From: Bacteroides gallinarum DSM 18171 = JCM 13658
Lineage (GTDB): Bacteria; Bacteroidota; Bacteroidia; Bacteroidales; Bacteroidaceae
Direction of reading: 5' to 3'
NCBI RefSeq assembly: GCF_000374365.1
Contig: NZ_KB894128.1
Coordinates: forward strand, 46,507-110,506
Length of the DNA: 64,000 nt
Position numbers and translations under genes: made by a program. Shown here one piece after another: positions 54,641 to 62,731 of the stretch. Positions within the stretch are counted from its first letter, which is position 1; each line of letters starts with the position of its first letter. The notes below the pieces were generated by a model that was not told where the DNA came from, ran no database searches, and saw only the letters and a program-made list of their open reading frames with translations.

Positions 54641-55219
54641 CTATTGTTCTTTGTGTTGGTTGATAATATCCCTCAGTTGGGCGGCACGTTCGTAATCTTC
54701 CTTGTCGATAGCATCCTGGAGGGCAGCCTTCAACTGTTCTAAGGTTTTCTTTTGTGCAACGGCGTCCTTGCCGGCATCTCTGTTCTCGCCGGTGGGAGTA
54801 CCGTGTTCTGCCTTCAGGCATTCGGCCTCTAAAATATCGTCGTATATGAAGATAGGGGCATTCATGCGTAAGGCAAGAGCTACGGCGTCGCTGGTACGTG
54901 CGTCGATACGGAGAATCGTTTCTTCTGCCTTCATGTAAAGGTAGGAGTAGAAAACGCCGTTGTCCACCTTATAGATAAGCACACGTAATAACTCTGCCCC
55001 CAGTACTTTGAGGACGGAAGCGAACAGAGTGTGTGTGAGCGGACGGGGCGGAACGATACCTTTCATTTCAATCATCATGGATTGTGCTTCGGCGCTGCCG
55101 ATAATGACCGGCAACTGCCTCGGGCCGTTTATTTCGCCCAGTACCATAGCATAGGCACCGGCTTGTGCCTGGCTGTTTGAAATATTCAATACTTGTAGTT
55201 CAATCTTCTTTTTATTCAT
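54641..55219 (-). CDS. Bifunctional nuclease (DUF151/BFN) with UvrB/UvrC motif
   Basis: 192 residues. The N-terminal ~130 residues are the bifunctional nuclease domain (LPVIIGSAEAQSMMIEMKG, IDARTSDAVALALRMNAPIF). The C-terminus carries a UVR motif (LKAALQDAIDKEDYERAAQL). Members have been reported as nucleases, but the cellular role in Bacteroides is unclear. The gap to the MFS gene upstream is 18 bp. Confidence 0.9.
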   Translation of the reverse strand: MNKKKIELQVLNISNSQAQAGAYAMVLGEINGPRQLPVIIGSAEAQSMMIEMKGIVPPRPLTHTLFASVLKVLGAELLRVLIYKVDNGVFYSYLYMKAEETILRIDARTSDAVALALRMNAPIFIYDDILEAECLKAEHGTPTGENRDAGKDAVAQKKTLEQLKAALQDAIDKEDYERAAQLRDIINQHKEQ

Positions 55220-55237
55220 TTTTATTTTACCACCTTG

Positions 55238-56488
55238 TTATTTCTTTTCTTCCGGTGTATGTTTGTAGTGGAATACCAATCCGAACACTATTCCTATGAC
55301 CAGTGCATAAGCTGCGAATATGAGCCATACCGGTGTCCATTCGCGGCTTACCAGGCCACCGCCGGGAGCATATACCGAAAACGCGTCTACTACGGCGCCG
55401 CTGGCATAACCGCCAATGATTGCCCCCAGCCCGTTGGTCATCATAAAGAATAACCCTTGCGCGCTGGCGCGGATACTCGGATGAGCCTCCATTTCTGTAA
55501 ACAGCGAGCCCGATACGTTGAAAAAATCGAAAGCCATGCCATATACAATCATAGAAAGGATAAGCATCCATAACCCACTGCCCGGATTGCCCAGGCCGAA
55601 TAATCCGAAACGGAATACCCAGGCGAACATGCTGATAAGCATAACGCGCTTGATGCCGAAATGTTTCAGGAAGAAGGGGATAGCGAGAATGAATAGCGTT
55701 TCGCTCATCTGGGAGATAGAGAGCAGGATGACCGAGTGTTTCACTCCGAACGAGTCAGCATATTGGGGTATGGAAGCGAAGGAGCCTAAAAAGAGGTCGC
55801 CATAGGTATTGGTAATTTGCAGCGCCGCTCCCAATAACATGGAGAACAAGAAGAAAACAGCCATTTTCTTACGTTTGAAAAGCACTAAGGCATCGAGCCC
55901 GAATGCGGAAAGCATTGTTTTTCCCTCACTGCGGGCGGGAGGGCAGGCCGGCAGGGAAAAAGCGTAAAGCCCCAGTACGATAGCTGAAGTGGCGGCTATG
56001 TAGAGTTGTGCAGCCCCGGTTTTAAATCCGGTGAGGTCTACCGCCCACATAGCACAGATAAAACCAACGGTTCCCCATACACGTATAGGTGGAAAATCCT
56101 TTACCAAATCCAGTTTGTACTGTTCCAGTGCATTGTATGAAACGGTGTTCGCCAATGACAGGGTAGGCATATAAACAAGCATGTTGAGCAGCATTGCCCA
56201 ATACATATGGTTGTATGTGGTGGCTGTGGATGCGTAAATCAGAGCACCGGCTCCGATTAGGTGGAGTATGCCGTAAAGGCGTTCGGCATTTATCCATTTA
56301 TCGGCGATGATTCCCATAAGTCCGGGCATGATAAGCGAGGCAATTCCCATAGTTGCGAAGATTGCACCAATCTGGCCGCCTTCAAAATGTAACGTACTGC
56401 CCATATAACCGCCTAATGAGATAAGCCATGCTCCCCAAATGAAGAATTGAAGAAACTGCATGGCTGTAAGTCGGAATTTGATGCTCAT
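55238..56488 (-). CDS. MFS transporter, nucleoside:proton symporter type (NupG-like)
   Basis: 416 residues from ATG 56488 (MSIKFRLTAMQFLQFFIWGA); a longer frame to 56563 passes through the second -7 element and is rejected. Twelve hydrophobic helices; LTAMQFLQFFIWGAWLISLG, MGIASLIMPGLMGIIADKWI and LANTVSYNALEQ are typical of the nucleoside:H+ symporter family. It probably imports nucleosides. First gene of the six-gene operon; a -7 element at 56533-56540 provides a promoter. Confidence 0.85.
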   Translation of the reverse strand: MSIKFRLTAMQFLQFFIWGAWLISLGGYMGSTLHFEGGQIGAIFATMGIASLIMPGLMGIIADKWINAERLYGILHLIGAGALIYASTATTYNHMYWAMLLNMLVYMPTLSLANTVSYNALEQYKLDLVKDFPPIRVWGTVGFICAMWAVDLTGFKTGAAQLYIAATSAIVLGLYAFSLPACPPARSEGKTMLSAFGLDALVLFKRKKMAVFFLFSMLLGAALQITNTYGDLFLGSFASIPQYADSFGVKHSVILLSISQMSETLFILAIPFFLKHFGIKRVMLISMFAWVFRFGLFGLGNPGSGLWMLILSMIVYGMAFDFFNVSGSLFTEMEAHPSIRASAQGLFFMMTNGLGAIIGGYASGAVVDAFSVYAPGGGLVSREWTPVWLIFAAYALVIGIVFGLVFHYKHTPEEKK

Positions 56489-56532
56489 AATATTAGCTGT
56501 TTTTTGATTATTGTCGAATCGTGTATTAAGTG

Positions 56533-56540
56533 CAAATGTA
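56533..56540 (-). promoter_or_regulatory. -7 element (TACATTTG) for the MFS operon
   Basis: Exact TAnnTTTG match on minus, 44 bp before the ATG at 56488. It decides the start codon by excluding the longer frame. Confidence 0.6.
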
Positions 56541-56576
56541 CGACGCAACCGGCAGAAAAGCAAGAAGTGTATATAA

Positions 56577-56605
56577 AAAAAGAAGGCTATCTATCCCAGA
56601 CAGCC
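56577..56605 (-). terminator. Intrinsic terminator of the short transcript
   Basis: On minus, GGCTGTCT pairs with AGATAGCC (one G-U pair) around a 5-nt loop, followed by TTCTTTTTTT. It lies about 90-120 bp before the MFS start. Confidence 0.75.
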
Positions 56606-56635
56606 AATCTTTATTAACCTTAAATCTAATACCAT
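56591..56635 (-). CDS. Possible 14-residue leader or micropeptide
   Basis: ATG at 56635 encodes MVLDLRLIKIGCLG and stops (TAG) inside the terminator stem. The start would be only about 8 nt from the predicted 5' end. The overlap of stop codon and terminator would suit attenuation, but the frame is short enough to be chance. Confidence 0.2.
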   Translation of the reverse strand: MVLDLRLIKIGCLG

Positions 56636-56648
56636 GAAAAACACAGTG

Positions 56649-56656
56649 CAAAGATA
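56649..56656 (-). promoter_or_regulatory. -7 element (TATCTTTG) of the short transcript
   Basis: Exact TAnnTTTG match on minus, followed by GCACTGTG. Confidence 0.6.
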
Positions 56657-56818
56657 AGGGACTTTATGTTATATAACATAATGATTTGCCCATTTTCTTT
56701 TGTATATTAACATGTTTTAGTGTTTGATGCCGTTTGTCGGGGTCATTCCGAATGATAGGTTCGGCTTGAATGCAATACGGTATTATACCGATGTGAGCAT
56801 GGTTGTTATCCCGTTCAT

Positions 56819-56897
56819 ATACCGAGAATATCCCAGTCATATACCGAGGGTATCTCAGTCGTATACTGAGGGTGTCTCAGTCGTATACAGAGATACC
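56819..56897. repeat. Four-unit array of 22-bp dyad repeats 3' of rlmI
   Basis: Units start at 56819, 56841, 56863 and 56885, exactly 22 bp apart. The best unit, ATACCGAGGGTAT (56841-56853), is a perfect dyad ATACC-gag-GGTAT; the others are degenerate. The array ends 6 bp from the rlmI stop codon, so it is in the 3' untranslated RNA of that gene. Confidence 0.85.
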
Positions 56898-56903
56898 CCC
56901 TGT

Positions 56904-58085
56904 CTATTCCACGTATAAAACGAGTCCTTTCAGGTATTCGCCTTCGGGGTGGTAAATGCTTACGGGATGGTCGGCAGGCTGCGTTAATTGGTGCAGGATA
57001 CGTACGCTACGCCCCGACATGGCGGCGGCTGTGAATACGGCCGTGCGGAAGTTCTCTTTGCTTACGGCTTGCGAGCAGGAGAATGTGAAAAGTATACCGC
57101 CCGGCTTGATTTTCTCGAAAGCCTTGACATTGAGTTTGCGATATCCCTGTAACGCGTTGCGCAATGCATCACGATGCTTGGCAAATGCCGGTGGGTCCAG
57201 GACGATAAGGTCGTATTGGTCGCCCATACGGTCGAGATACTTGAAGGCGTCTTCTGCGTAGGCTGCATGGCGGCTGTCGCCGGGGAAATTCAACCCGATG
57301 TTTTTGTTTGTCAGGTCGATAGCTTTGGCAGAACTGTCTACGGAGTGCACCAGTGCAGCGTTGCCGCGCATAGCATAAACGGAGAAACCCCCGGTGTAGC
57401 AGAACATATTCAGCACATTGCGTCCGTTGGCGTAGCGTTCCAGCAGCGAACGGTTTTCACGTTGGTCTACAAAAAAACCGGTTTTCTGCCCTTTCAGCCA
57501 GTCGATATGGAATTTTAAGCCGTATTCCATTGCTATATTGTCGGTACTTCCGCCTTTCAGGAAACCGTTTTCGGGATAAAGGTCGGCCTTGAAGGGGAGG
57601 GTTGTTTCGGATTTGTAGTAGATGTTGTCGATTTGGTCGCCCATAACTTCGGTCAGTGCGTCGGCTATCGCCATACGGTCGAGGTGCATGCCGGCAGAGT
57701 GTGCCTGCATGACTGCCGTGCGGGCATAAATGTCGATAACGAGTCCCGGTAAGTTGTCGCCTTCGCCGTGTACCAGGCGATAGGTGTTGTTGGCAGGGTT
57801 TCCGGCAATACCGATACGGCGCCGCAGGTCGTAGGCAATACTGAGCTTGCGTTTCCAGAAACCGGCGTCGATAGTTTCATCCTGGAGGAAACTGAGTACA
57901 CGGACGGCAATGCTGCCGATTTGAAAATGCCCTTTGGCTATGAATTCTTTTCCGGATGTATAGATTTCAACGACTTCTCCTTCTTCGGGTTCTCCGTCGA
58001 AGTGTGCAATAGCACCGGAAAACACCCACGGGTGAAAACGTTTCAGTGATTCTTCTTTGCCGGACTTTAAGTATACTTTGTACAT
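56904..58085 (-). CDS. rlmI: Class I rRNA methyltransferase, RlmI-like (23S m5C1962)
   Basis: 393 residues from ATG 58085 (MYKVYLKSGKEESLKRFHPW); the longer frame to 58127 lacks support. N-terminal PUA domain (GEVVEIYTSGKEFIAKGHFQ), central EEHUB-like linker and a SAM-binding Rossmann domain (NMFCYTGGFSVYAMRGNA, VLDPPAFAKHRDALRN, FSCSQAVSKENF). The DPPAF and SCS motifs indicate an RNA m5C methyltransferase of the RlmI group. It is separated from the exonuclease gene upstream by about 120 bp. Confidence 0.88.
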   Translation of the reverse strand: MYKVYLKSGKEESLKRFHPWVFSGAIAHFDGEPEEGEVVEIYTSGKEFIAKGHFQIGSIAVRVLSFLQDETIDAGFWKRKLSIAYDLRRRIGIAGNPANNTYRLVHGEGDNLPGLVIDIYARTAVMQAHSAGMHLDRMAIADALTEVMGDQIDNIYYKSETTLPFKADLYPENGFLKGGSTDNIAMEYGLKFHIDWLKGQKTGFFVDQRENRSLLERYANGRNVLNMFCYTGGFSVYAMRGNAALVHSVDSSAKAIDLTNKNIGLNFPGDSRHAAYAEDAFKYLDRMGDQYDLIVLDPPAFAKHRDALRNALQGYRKLNVKAFEKIKPGGILFTFSCSQAVSKENFRTAVFTAAAMSGRSVRILHQLTQPADHPVSIYHPEGEYLKGLVLYVE

Positions 58086-58208
58086 AATATATAAGGTGTT
58101 ATAGCCGGGTATCCGTTTTTCTGGCATGGATTAGGCAGGCCGGTACGGCTTGGGCGCCATGACTGCACGAGGCTGCCGCAAAGCCTGCATAACCTGTGCC
58201 CGGAATGA

Positions 58209-58868
58209 TTACGGCCGGTTCGTTAACTTATCGTTTTCAGTTATAACTTCTTCTTTTGTCGCTTCCGGTGCTATTTCAAAATCACCGGTACGCTTCAGCT
58301 CTTGCAATCGGTTGTATATGTTGAGGCAAGCCCATGCATCGGTGGCGGCATACTGTTGCTGGGACGGTGTCAGCACTTCGGCTTCCCAGTTGGACAAGCG
58401 TTGGCTTTTGGAAATCTTTTCTTTAAAGAGAATGGCGTATATCTTTTGCAGACTTTTGTCCTGGATGCCGAATGTACGCACGTATTCTTGCAGCTCGATG
58501 CAGGCGCGTTGCTCGAACGGAGCGCGCTTGTGCAGCATCATGAAGTCGTCGCGCAGGGAAAGCCCTACCTTGGTTATACCGGGATTTTCGAGCAGCATGA
58601 TGACCGGAAGGGTCAGGCCGGTGAGGTTGAGGCGAAAAAGAAAACAGTGCTCCTCCGATGAAATCTGCAGCAGTGCCACCTTATGGGACTGCCCTTTGGT
58701 GAAGGACGGACGCGTTTCGCTGTCGATACCCAGTATGGAACAGCTTTTCAGGTAGGCCACGGCGCGCTCTGCCTCCTGGGGGGTCTGTACGACATGTATC
58801 TGTCCCGGGAAAACGGCCTTCGGCATGTCCTTTACTTCTTCTTTATCGATGCTTCTTCTGATAATCAT
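58209..58868 (-). CDS. 3'-5' exonuclease (DEDDy, WRN/RNase D-like)
   Basis: 219 residues. Exo motifs: LGIDSETRPSF (Asp-Glu, Exo I), KVGLSLRDDFMML (Exo II) and YAATDAWACLNIY (Exo III with Tyr, DEDDy type). A single exonuclease domain with no HRDC or helicase part, the form commonly annotated as 3'-5' exonuclease in Bacteroides; DNA or RNA preference cannot be told. It follows the DUF5063 gene by 10 bp, likely co-transcribed. Confidence 0.88.
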   Translation of the reverse strand: MIIRRSIDKEEVKDMPKAVFPGQIHVVQTPQEAERAVAYLKSCSILGIDSETRPSFTKGQSHKVALLQISSEEHCFLFRLNLTGLTLPVIMLLENPGITKVGLSLRDDFMMLHKRAPFEQRACIELQEYVRTFGIQDKSLQKIYAILFKEKISKSQRLSNWEAEVLTPSQQQYAATDAWACLNIYNRLQELKRTGDFEIAPEATKEEVITENDKLTNRP

Positions 58869-58878
58869 AGTTTAAAGT

Positions 58879-59433
58879 TTATTCATCATCATCTTCTTCC
58901 TCGTCGTTTTCTTCTTCCGGCTGGTTGTATTTCACGTCGTGCAGGGCACGTAAGGTATTCACTAATTTCTGCCCCCAGTATAAAGCGAAATTTTCCTGAC
59001 AGACGGCGAGTGAATCATTCATCGTTTCATTGAGCCCTAACTGGAATACGAAAATGAAGTCTCTGACATCCTGGTAGATGTCGGCCAAATCTTCGGAGAT
59101 GTTTCTTTTGATAGGCTGGTCGCTGTATTTCATGTCCGGCACGAATACGTCCAGATAGTCGTCCTTTTCGGCGAGGATGCCTGCCAGGTTCATGCGGAGT
59201 ATTTCGTATGTCTCTTCCGTAACGAATGTTTCGAGCGCTTCATCGCCTATCGTCTCGCATTGGGGCAGCATGGACGCTTTGAGATATAGTAGGGGGAGTA
59301 TCTTTAAGGATGTATCGACGAAGACGGAACGTTTCATCGTTTCCGTCTGTTCCAGGAATTTGCAGAACTCGGCGGCTACGGTTACGAATTCCACGACATT
59401 ACGGTCGAATATCACTTGACTTTCTTTTTTCAT
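58879..59433 (-). CDS. DUF5063 family protein
   Basis: 184 residues, soluble, all-helical in appearance, with a strongly acidic tail (EEENDEEEDDDE). It matches the DUF5063 family of Bacteroidetes, function unknown. No signal peptide. A -7 element (59453-59460) lies 19 bp upstream, and the divergent ftsK promoter is next to it. Confidence 0.8.
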   Translation of the reverse strand: MKKESQVIFDRNVVEFVTVAAEFCKFLEQTETMKRSVFVDTSLKILPLLYLKASMLPQCETIGDEALETFVTEETYEILRMNLAGILAEKDDYLDVFVPDMKYSDQPIKRNISEDLADIYQDVRDFIFVFQLGLNETMNDSLAVCQENFALYWGQKLVNTLRALHDVKYNQPEEENDEEEDDDE

Positions 59434-59452
59434 ATCTTCTCGATTTGAAACG

Positions 59453-59460
59453 CAAAGGTA
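59453..59460 (-). promoter_or_regulatory. -7 element (TACCTTTG) for the DUF5063-exonuclease operon
   Basis: Exact TAnnTTTG on minus, 19 bp from the start at 59433. Confidence 0.6.
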
Positions 59461-59502
59461 CGAAAAAGGTTTGAAAGCGGTGCTGCATAAGCTTTTTTTT
59501 GT

Positions 59503-59510
59503 TACTTTTG
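59503..59510 (+). promoter_or_regulatory. -7 element (TACTTTTG) for ftsK
   Basis: Exact TAnnTTTG on plus, 33 bp before ATG 59544. It overlaps the upstream in-frame extension of ftsK (to 59499), which is therefore rejected. Confidence 0.6.
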
Positions 59511-59543
59511 CGTCATTGTACAGATATTAGCAGAATACGTTTT

Positions 59544-62051
59544 ATGGCCAGAAAAAATATAACCAAAGATACAGAACCTTCCACTTCTTTTTTCAGGAAG
59601 ATAGCCGCAGTCTTAAAGAATGAAACCGTCCATTTTGTCGTTGGCCTGGTACTGGTAATCTTTTCGGTTTACCTGCTGCTGGCATTTTCATCGTTCTTTT
59701 TTACAGGAGCGGCAGACCAGAGTATCATCGACTCCGGTAATGCGCAGGACTTGATTTCCACACATAACGGGGTAAAGAACTATGCCGGTTCGCGCGGAGC
59801 GCAGCTTGCCAGCTATCTGATAAACGACTGTTTTGGGATATCGTCTTTCTTTATCCTGGTGTTTCTGGCTGTGGCGGGATTAAAGCTGATGCGTGTCCGT
59901 GTGGTGCGACTGTGGAAGTGGTTTATCGGGTGTTCGCTGTTGCTGGTTTGGTTTTCGGTATTTTTCGGATTCGTATTTGTAGACCAGTATAAAGATTCCT
60001 TCCTCTATCTGGGCGGCATGCACGGATATAATGTCAGCAACTGGCTGGTGTCTCAGGTGGGAGTACCGGGTGTATGGATGATACTGCTGGTTACTGCGGT
60101 CTGTTTCCTCATCTACCTGAGTGCACGTACTGTTATCTGGCTGCGGAAGTTATTCAGTCTTAGTTTCCTGAAAAGCAGAGAGAAGAAAGAAAGCGTGCCC
60201 GGTGAGGCTCCGGAAGAGTTTACGGACTCCTGGACAGTGAAGGGCGAGGGTGCGCCTGCGGTTGCGGCTTCTGTTTCTGATACGGAAGGAGAGGATTTGT
60301 CCGGAAAGCCCGAAGAGGACGGCAAGGACAAGGAGACGGATGAGGATGCTCGTGAGATACTGCTTGATGTGGGGAATACCGTAAGGAGCGGGGTAACCCG
60401 GGATGAGGATGAAGTGCCCATGACCATTGAAACTCCGTTGCCTGACACCGCTTCTGCCGCCCCGGTACAGAGACAGAAAGAAGTGAACGAACCCACTTTC
60501 GAGGTGGAAACGGTGGAGGATGAAGAATACCGCGGCCCAGAGATAGAGCCGTATAACCCTTGCCTCGATTTGGAGAACTACCGTTATCCGACAATCGATT
60601 TGATGAAACACTACGATAATGCCGAGCCTACAATCGATATGGCGGAACAGAATGCCAATAAGGATAAGATTATCAATACGCTGCGCAGTTTCGGCATTGA
60701 AATAAGTACCATTAAGGCTACGGTGGGGCCTACGGTGACATTGTATGAGATTACTCCTGAACAGGGGGTACGTATTTCGAAAATACGCGGTTTGGAGGAC
60801 GATATTGCGCTCAGCCTTTCCGCACTGGGCATCCGTATCATCGCTCCGATACCGGGTAAAGGGACAATAGGCATCGAAGTGCCTAACTCCAATCCGAAGA
60901 TTGTTTCAGGCCAGAGCATCATCGGCAGTAAGAAGTTCCAGGAATCTACGTACGACTTGCCTATTGCACTGGGCAAGACCATTACCAATGAAGTGTTTAT
61001 GGTGGATTTGTGCAAGATGCCGCATGTGCTTGTTGCCGGAGCCACCGGCCAGGGTAAGTCTGTGGGGCTGAATGCCATTATCACTTCCTTATTATATAAG
61101 AAACATCCGGCGGAATTGAAGTTCGTACTGGTAGACCCCAAGAAGGTGGAGTTCAGCATCTATTCGGTAATCGAACATCATTTCCTCGCCAAACTGCCCG
61201 ACGGGGAAGATGCCATTATTACGGATGTAACCAAAGTCGTCCAGACTTTGAATTCTATCTGTATTGAAATGGATACCCGCTACGACCTGTTGAAGGCTGC
61301 GCATGTACGTAATATCAAGGAATACAACGAGAAATTTATCAATCGCCGCCTGAATCCGGAAAAGGGGCATAAGTTCATGCCGTATATTGTGGTGGTGATT
61401 GACGAGTTCGGCGACTTGATTATGACCGCCGGCAAAGATGTGGAGTTGCCCATTGCCCGTATCGCCCAATTGGCACGTGCCGTAGGTATACATATGATTA
61501 TTGCCACACAGCGTCCTACAACGAATATCATCACGGGTACTATTAAGGCCAACTTCCCGGCACGTATCGCTTTTCGGGTGTCGGCTATGGTGGATTCCCG
61601 CACTATCCTCGACAGGCCGGGAGCCAACCAGTTGATTGGACGCGGCGATATGCTGTTCCTGCAGGGGGCCGACCCTGTGCGTGTGCAATGTGCGTTTATC
61701 GATACGCCGGAAGTTGCGGAGATTACGAAGTTCATAGCCCGCCAGCAGGGATATCCTACCGCATTCTACCTGCCCGAGTATGTGGATGAAAATACGAGCG
61801 GCGATTTGAACGATGTGGATATGGGGCGTCTCGACCCGTTGTTTGAGGATGCCGCCCGGCTGATTGTTTATCAGCAGCAGGGCTCCACTTCGCTTATTCA
61901 ACGTAAGTTCGCTATCGGTTATAACCGTGCGGGGCGTATTATGGACCAGTTGGAGAAGGCCGGCATTGTAGGACCGGCACAAGGCAGTAAGGCGCGCGAG
62001 GTGTTCTGTGTGGATATAGCGGATTTGGAAACGTGCTTGAACAATTTGTAA
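59544..62051 (+). CDS. ftsK: DNA translocase FtsK/SpoIIIE
   Basis: 835 residues from ATG 59544. Four N-terminal membrane helices (~30-200; e.g. FVVGLVLVIFSVYLLLAF), an acidic linker (~230-345), then the alpha/beta motor with Walker A GATGQGKSVG, Walker B YIVVVIDEFGDLIM and IATQRPTTNIITG, and a C-terminal winged-helix gamma domain (STSLIQRKFAIGYNRAGRIM). It pumps chromosomal DNA at the division septum toward dif for XerCD. First gene of an operon with lolA-like and trxB. Confidence 0.95.
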   Translation: MARKNITKDTEPSTSFFRKIAAVLKNETVHFVVGLVLVIFSVYLLLAFSSFFFTGAADQSIIDSGNAQDLISTHNGVKNYAGSRGAQLASYLINDCFGISSFFILVFLAVAGLKLMRVRVVRLWKWFIGCSLLLVWFSVFFGFVFVDQYKDSFLYLGGMHGYNVSNWLVSQVGVPGVWMILLVTAVCFLIYLSARTVIWLRKLFSLSFLKSREKKESVPGEAPEEFTDSWTVKGEGAPAVAASVSDTEGEDLSGKPEEDGKDKETDEDAREILLDVGNTVRSGVTRDEDEVPMTIETPLPDTASAAPVQRQKEVNEPTFEVETVEDEEYRGPEIEPYNPCLDLENYRYPTIDLMKHYDNAEPTIDMAEQNANKDKIINTLRSFGIEISTIKATVGPTVTLYEITPEQGVRISKIRGLEDDIALSLSALGIRIIAPIPGKGTIGIEVPNSNPKIVSGQSIIGSKKFQESTYDLPIALGKTITNEVFMVDLCKMPHVLVAGATGQGKSVGLNAIITSLLYKKHPAELKFVLVDPKKVEFSIYSVIEHHFLAKLPDGEDAIITDVTKVVQTLNSICIEMDTRYDLLKAAHVRNIKEYNEKFINRRLNPEKGHKFMPYIVVVIDEFGDLIMTAGKDVELPIARIAQLARAVGIHMIIATQRPTTNIITGTIKANFPARIAFRVSAMVDSRTILDRPGANQLIGRGDMLFLQGADPVRVQCAFIDTPEVAEITKFIARQQGYPTAFYLPEYVDENTSGDLNDVDMGRLDPLFEDAARLIVYQQQGSTSLIQRKFAIGYNRAGRIMDQLEKAGIVGPAQGSKAREVFCVDIADLETCLNNL

Positions 62052-62071
62052 TAAATCAACGTTTGGATTAC

Positions 62072-62710
62072 ATGAAAATCAAAAGTCTTTTGTTTACTCT
62101 TTGGATGTGTTGCCTGGCATTGCCGGTGGCGGCACAGCAACCGGATGCCAGAAATATACTGGACCGTGCGGCGGATGTTTTCCGTAAGGAGGGGGGAGTG
62201 AAGGTTGTTTTCTCCGTTAGTGAGCCCGAGGGGAATTCGGAAGGAACTATCCGCTTGAAAGGCGATAAGTTCCTGCTGGAAACGGAGGGAGTGACGACGT
62301 GGTTCGACGGGCGTACGCAATGGAGTTATCTCGCTTCCGGCAATGAGGTCAATGTATCCGAACCTACTCCGGAGGAGTTGCAGGGTATCAATCCTTATGC
62401 ATGGCTGGCTCTCTATAAGCGGGATTATAAGCTGGAGGTCGCCAAGACTGGCAACGCTTCGGACAACAACAATACGGCTTATAAGGTGGTTATGACGGCT
62501 ATCAAGCGGAGCCAGGATATACAACGTGTCGTCTTGTATATAGAAAAGAGTTCTTTCCGGCCTTTGGAGCTTAGCATGGTTCGCAGGGGGAGTAAAGAGG
62601 CGGCGACAGTGTCCGTTAACTCCTGCCAAACGGGGAAGGATTATGCTGACAGCCTTTTTGTTTTCGACAAGAAAGCTTATCCTACGGCTGAAATCATCGA
62701 CTTAAGATAA
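62072..62710 (+). CDS. LolA-like outer-membrane lipoprotein carrier
   Basis: 212 residues from ATG 62072 (signal peptide MKIKSLLFTLWMCCLALPVA). An upstream GTG in frame overlaps ftsK and lacks a signal. LolA-fold features: an incomplete beta-barrel with GTIRLKGDKFLLETEGVTTW, FDGRTQWSYLASGNEVNV and a hydrophobic-rich C-terminal half. In Bacteroides a LolA-like protein next to ftsK is usual. It probably carries lipoproteins across the periplasm. 20 bp after ftsK and 21 bp before trxB. Confidence 0.85.
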   Translation: MKIKSLLFTLWMCCLALPVAAQQPDARNILDRAADVFRKEGGVKVVFSVSEPEGNSEGTIRLKGDKFLLETEGVTTWFDGRTQWSYLASGNEVNVSEPTPEELQGINPYAWLALYKRDYKLEVAKTGNASDNNNTAYKVVMTAIKRSQDIQRVVLYIEKSSFRPLELSMVRRGSKEAATVSVNSCQTGKDYADSLFVFDKKAYPTAEIIDLR

Positions 62711-62731
62711 TGAAACGAATTTGATAAAACA

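Larger units (their letters stand above)
56572..56643 (-). ncRNA. Candidate ~70-nt small transcript
   Basis: Bounded by the -7 element at 56649-56656 and the intrinsic terminator at 56577-56605. Since the downstream MFS gene has its own -7 element, this may be an independent small RNA or a tiny mRNA. The exact 5' end is estimated from the -7 position. Confidence 0.4.
56489..56903. other. Gene-free region between MFS transporter and rlmI
   Basis: 415 bp holding, from right to left on the minus strand, the 22-bp repeat array (56819-56897), a -7 element (56649-56656), a 14-codon frame ending in a terminator hairpin (56577-56605) and the MFS -7 element (56533-56540). I see nothing in 56660-56815. 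Confidence 0.7.

Noticed and set aside
59500..59508. TTGTTACTT-like sequence at the ftsK promoter as an operator box
   Set aside because: It overlaps the -7 element itself and has no phased partner at 21 bp.
59499..59543. Upstream start of ftsK
   Set aside because: It overlaps the -7 element at 59503-59510; the ATG at 59544 is the plausible start.
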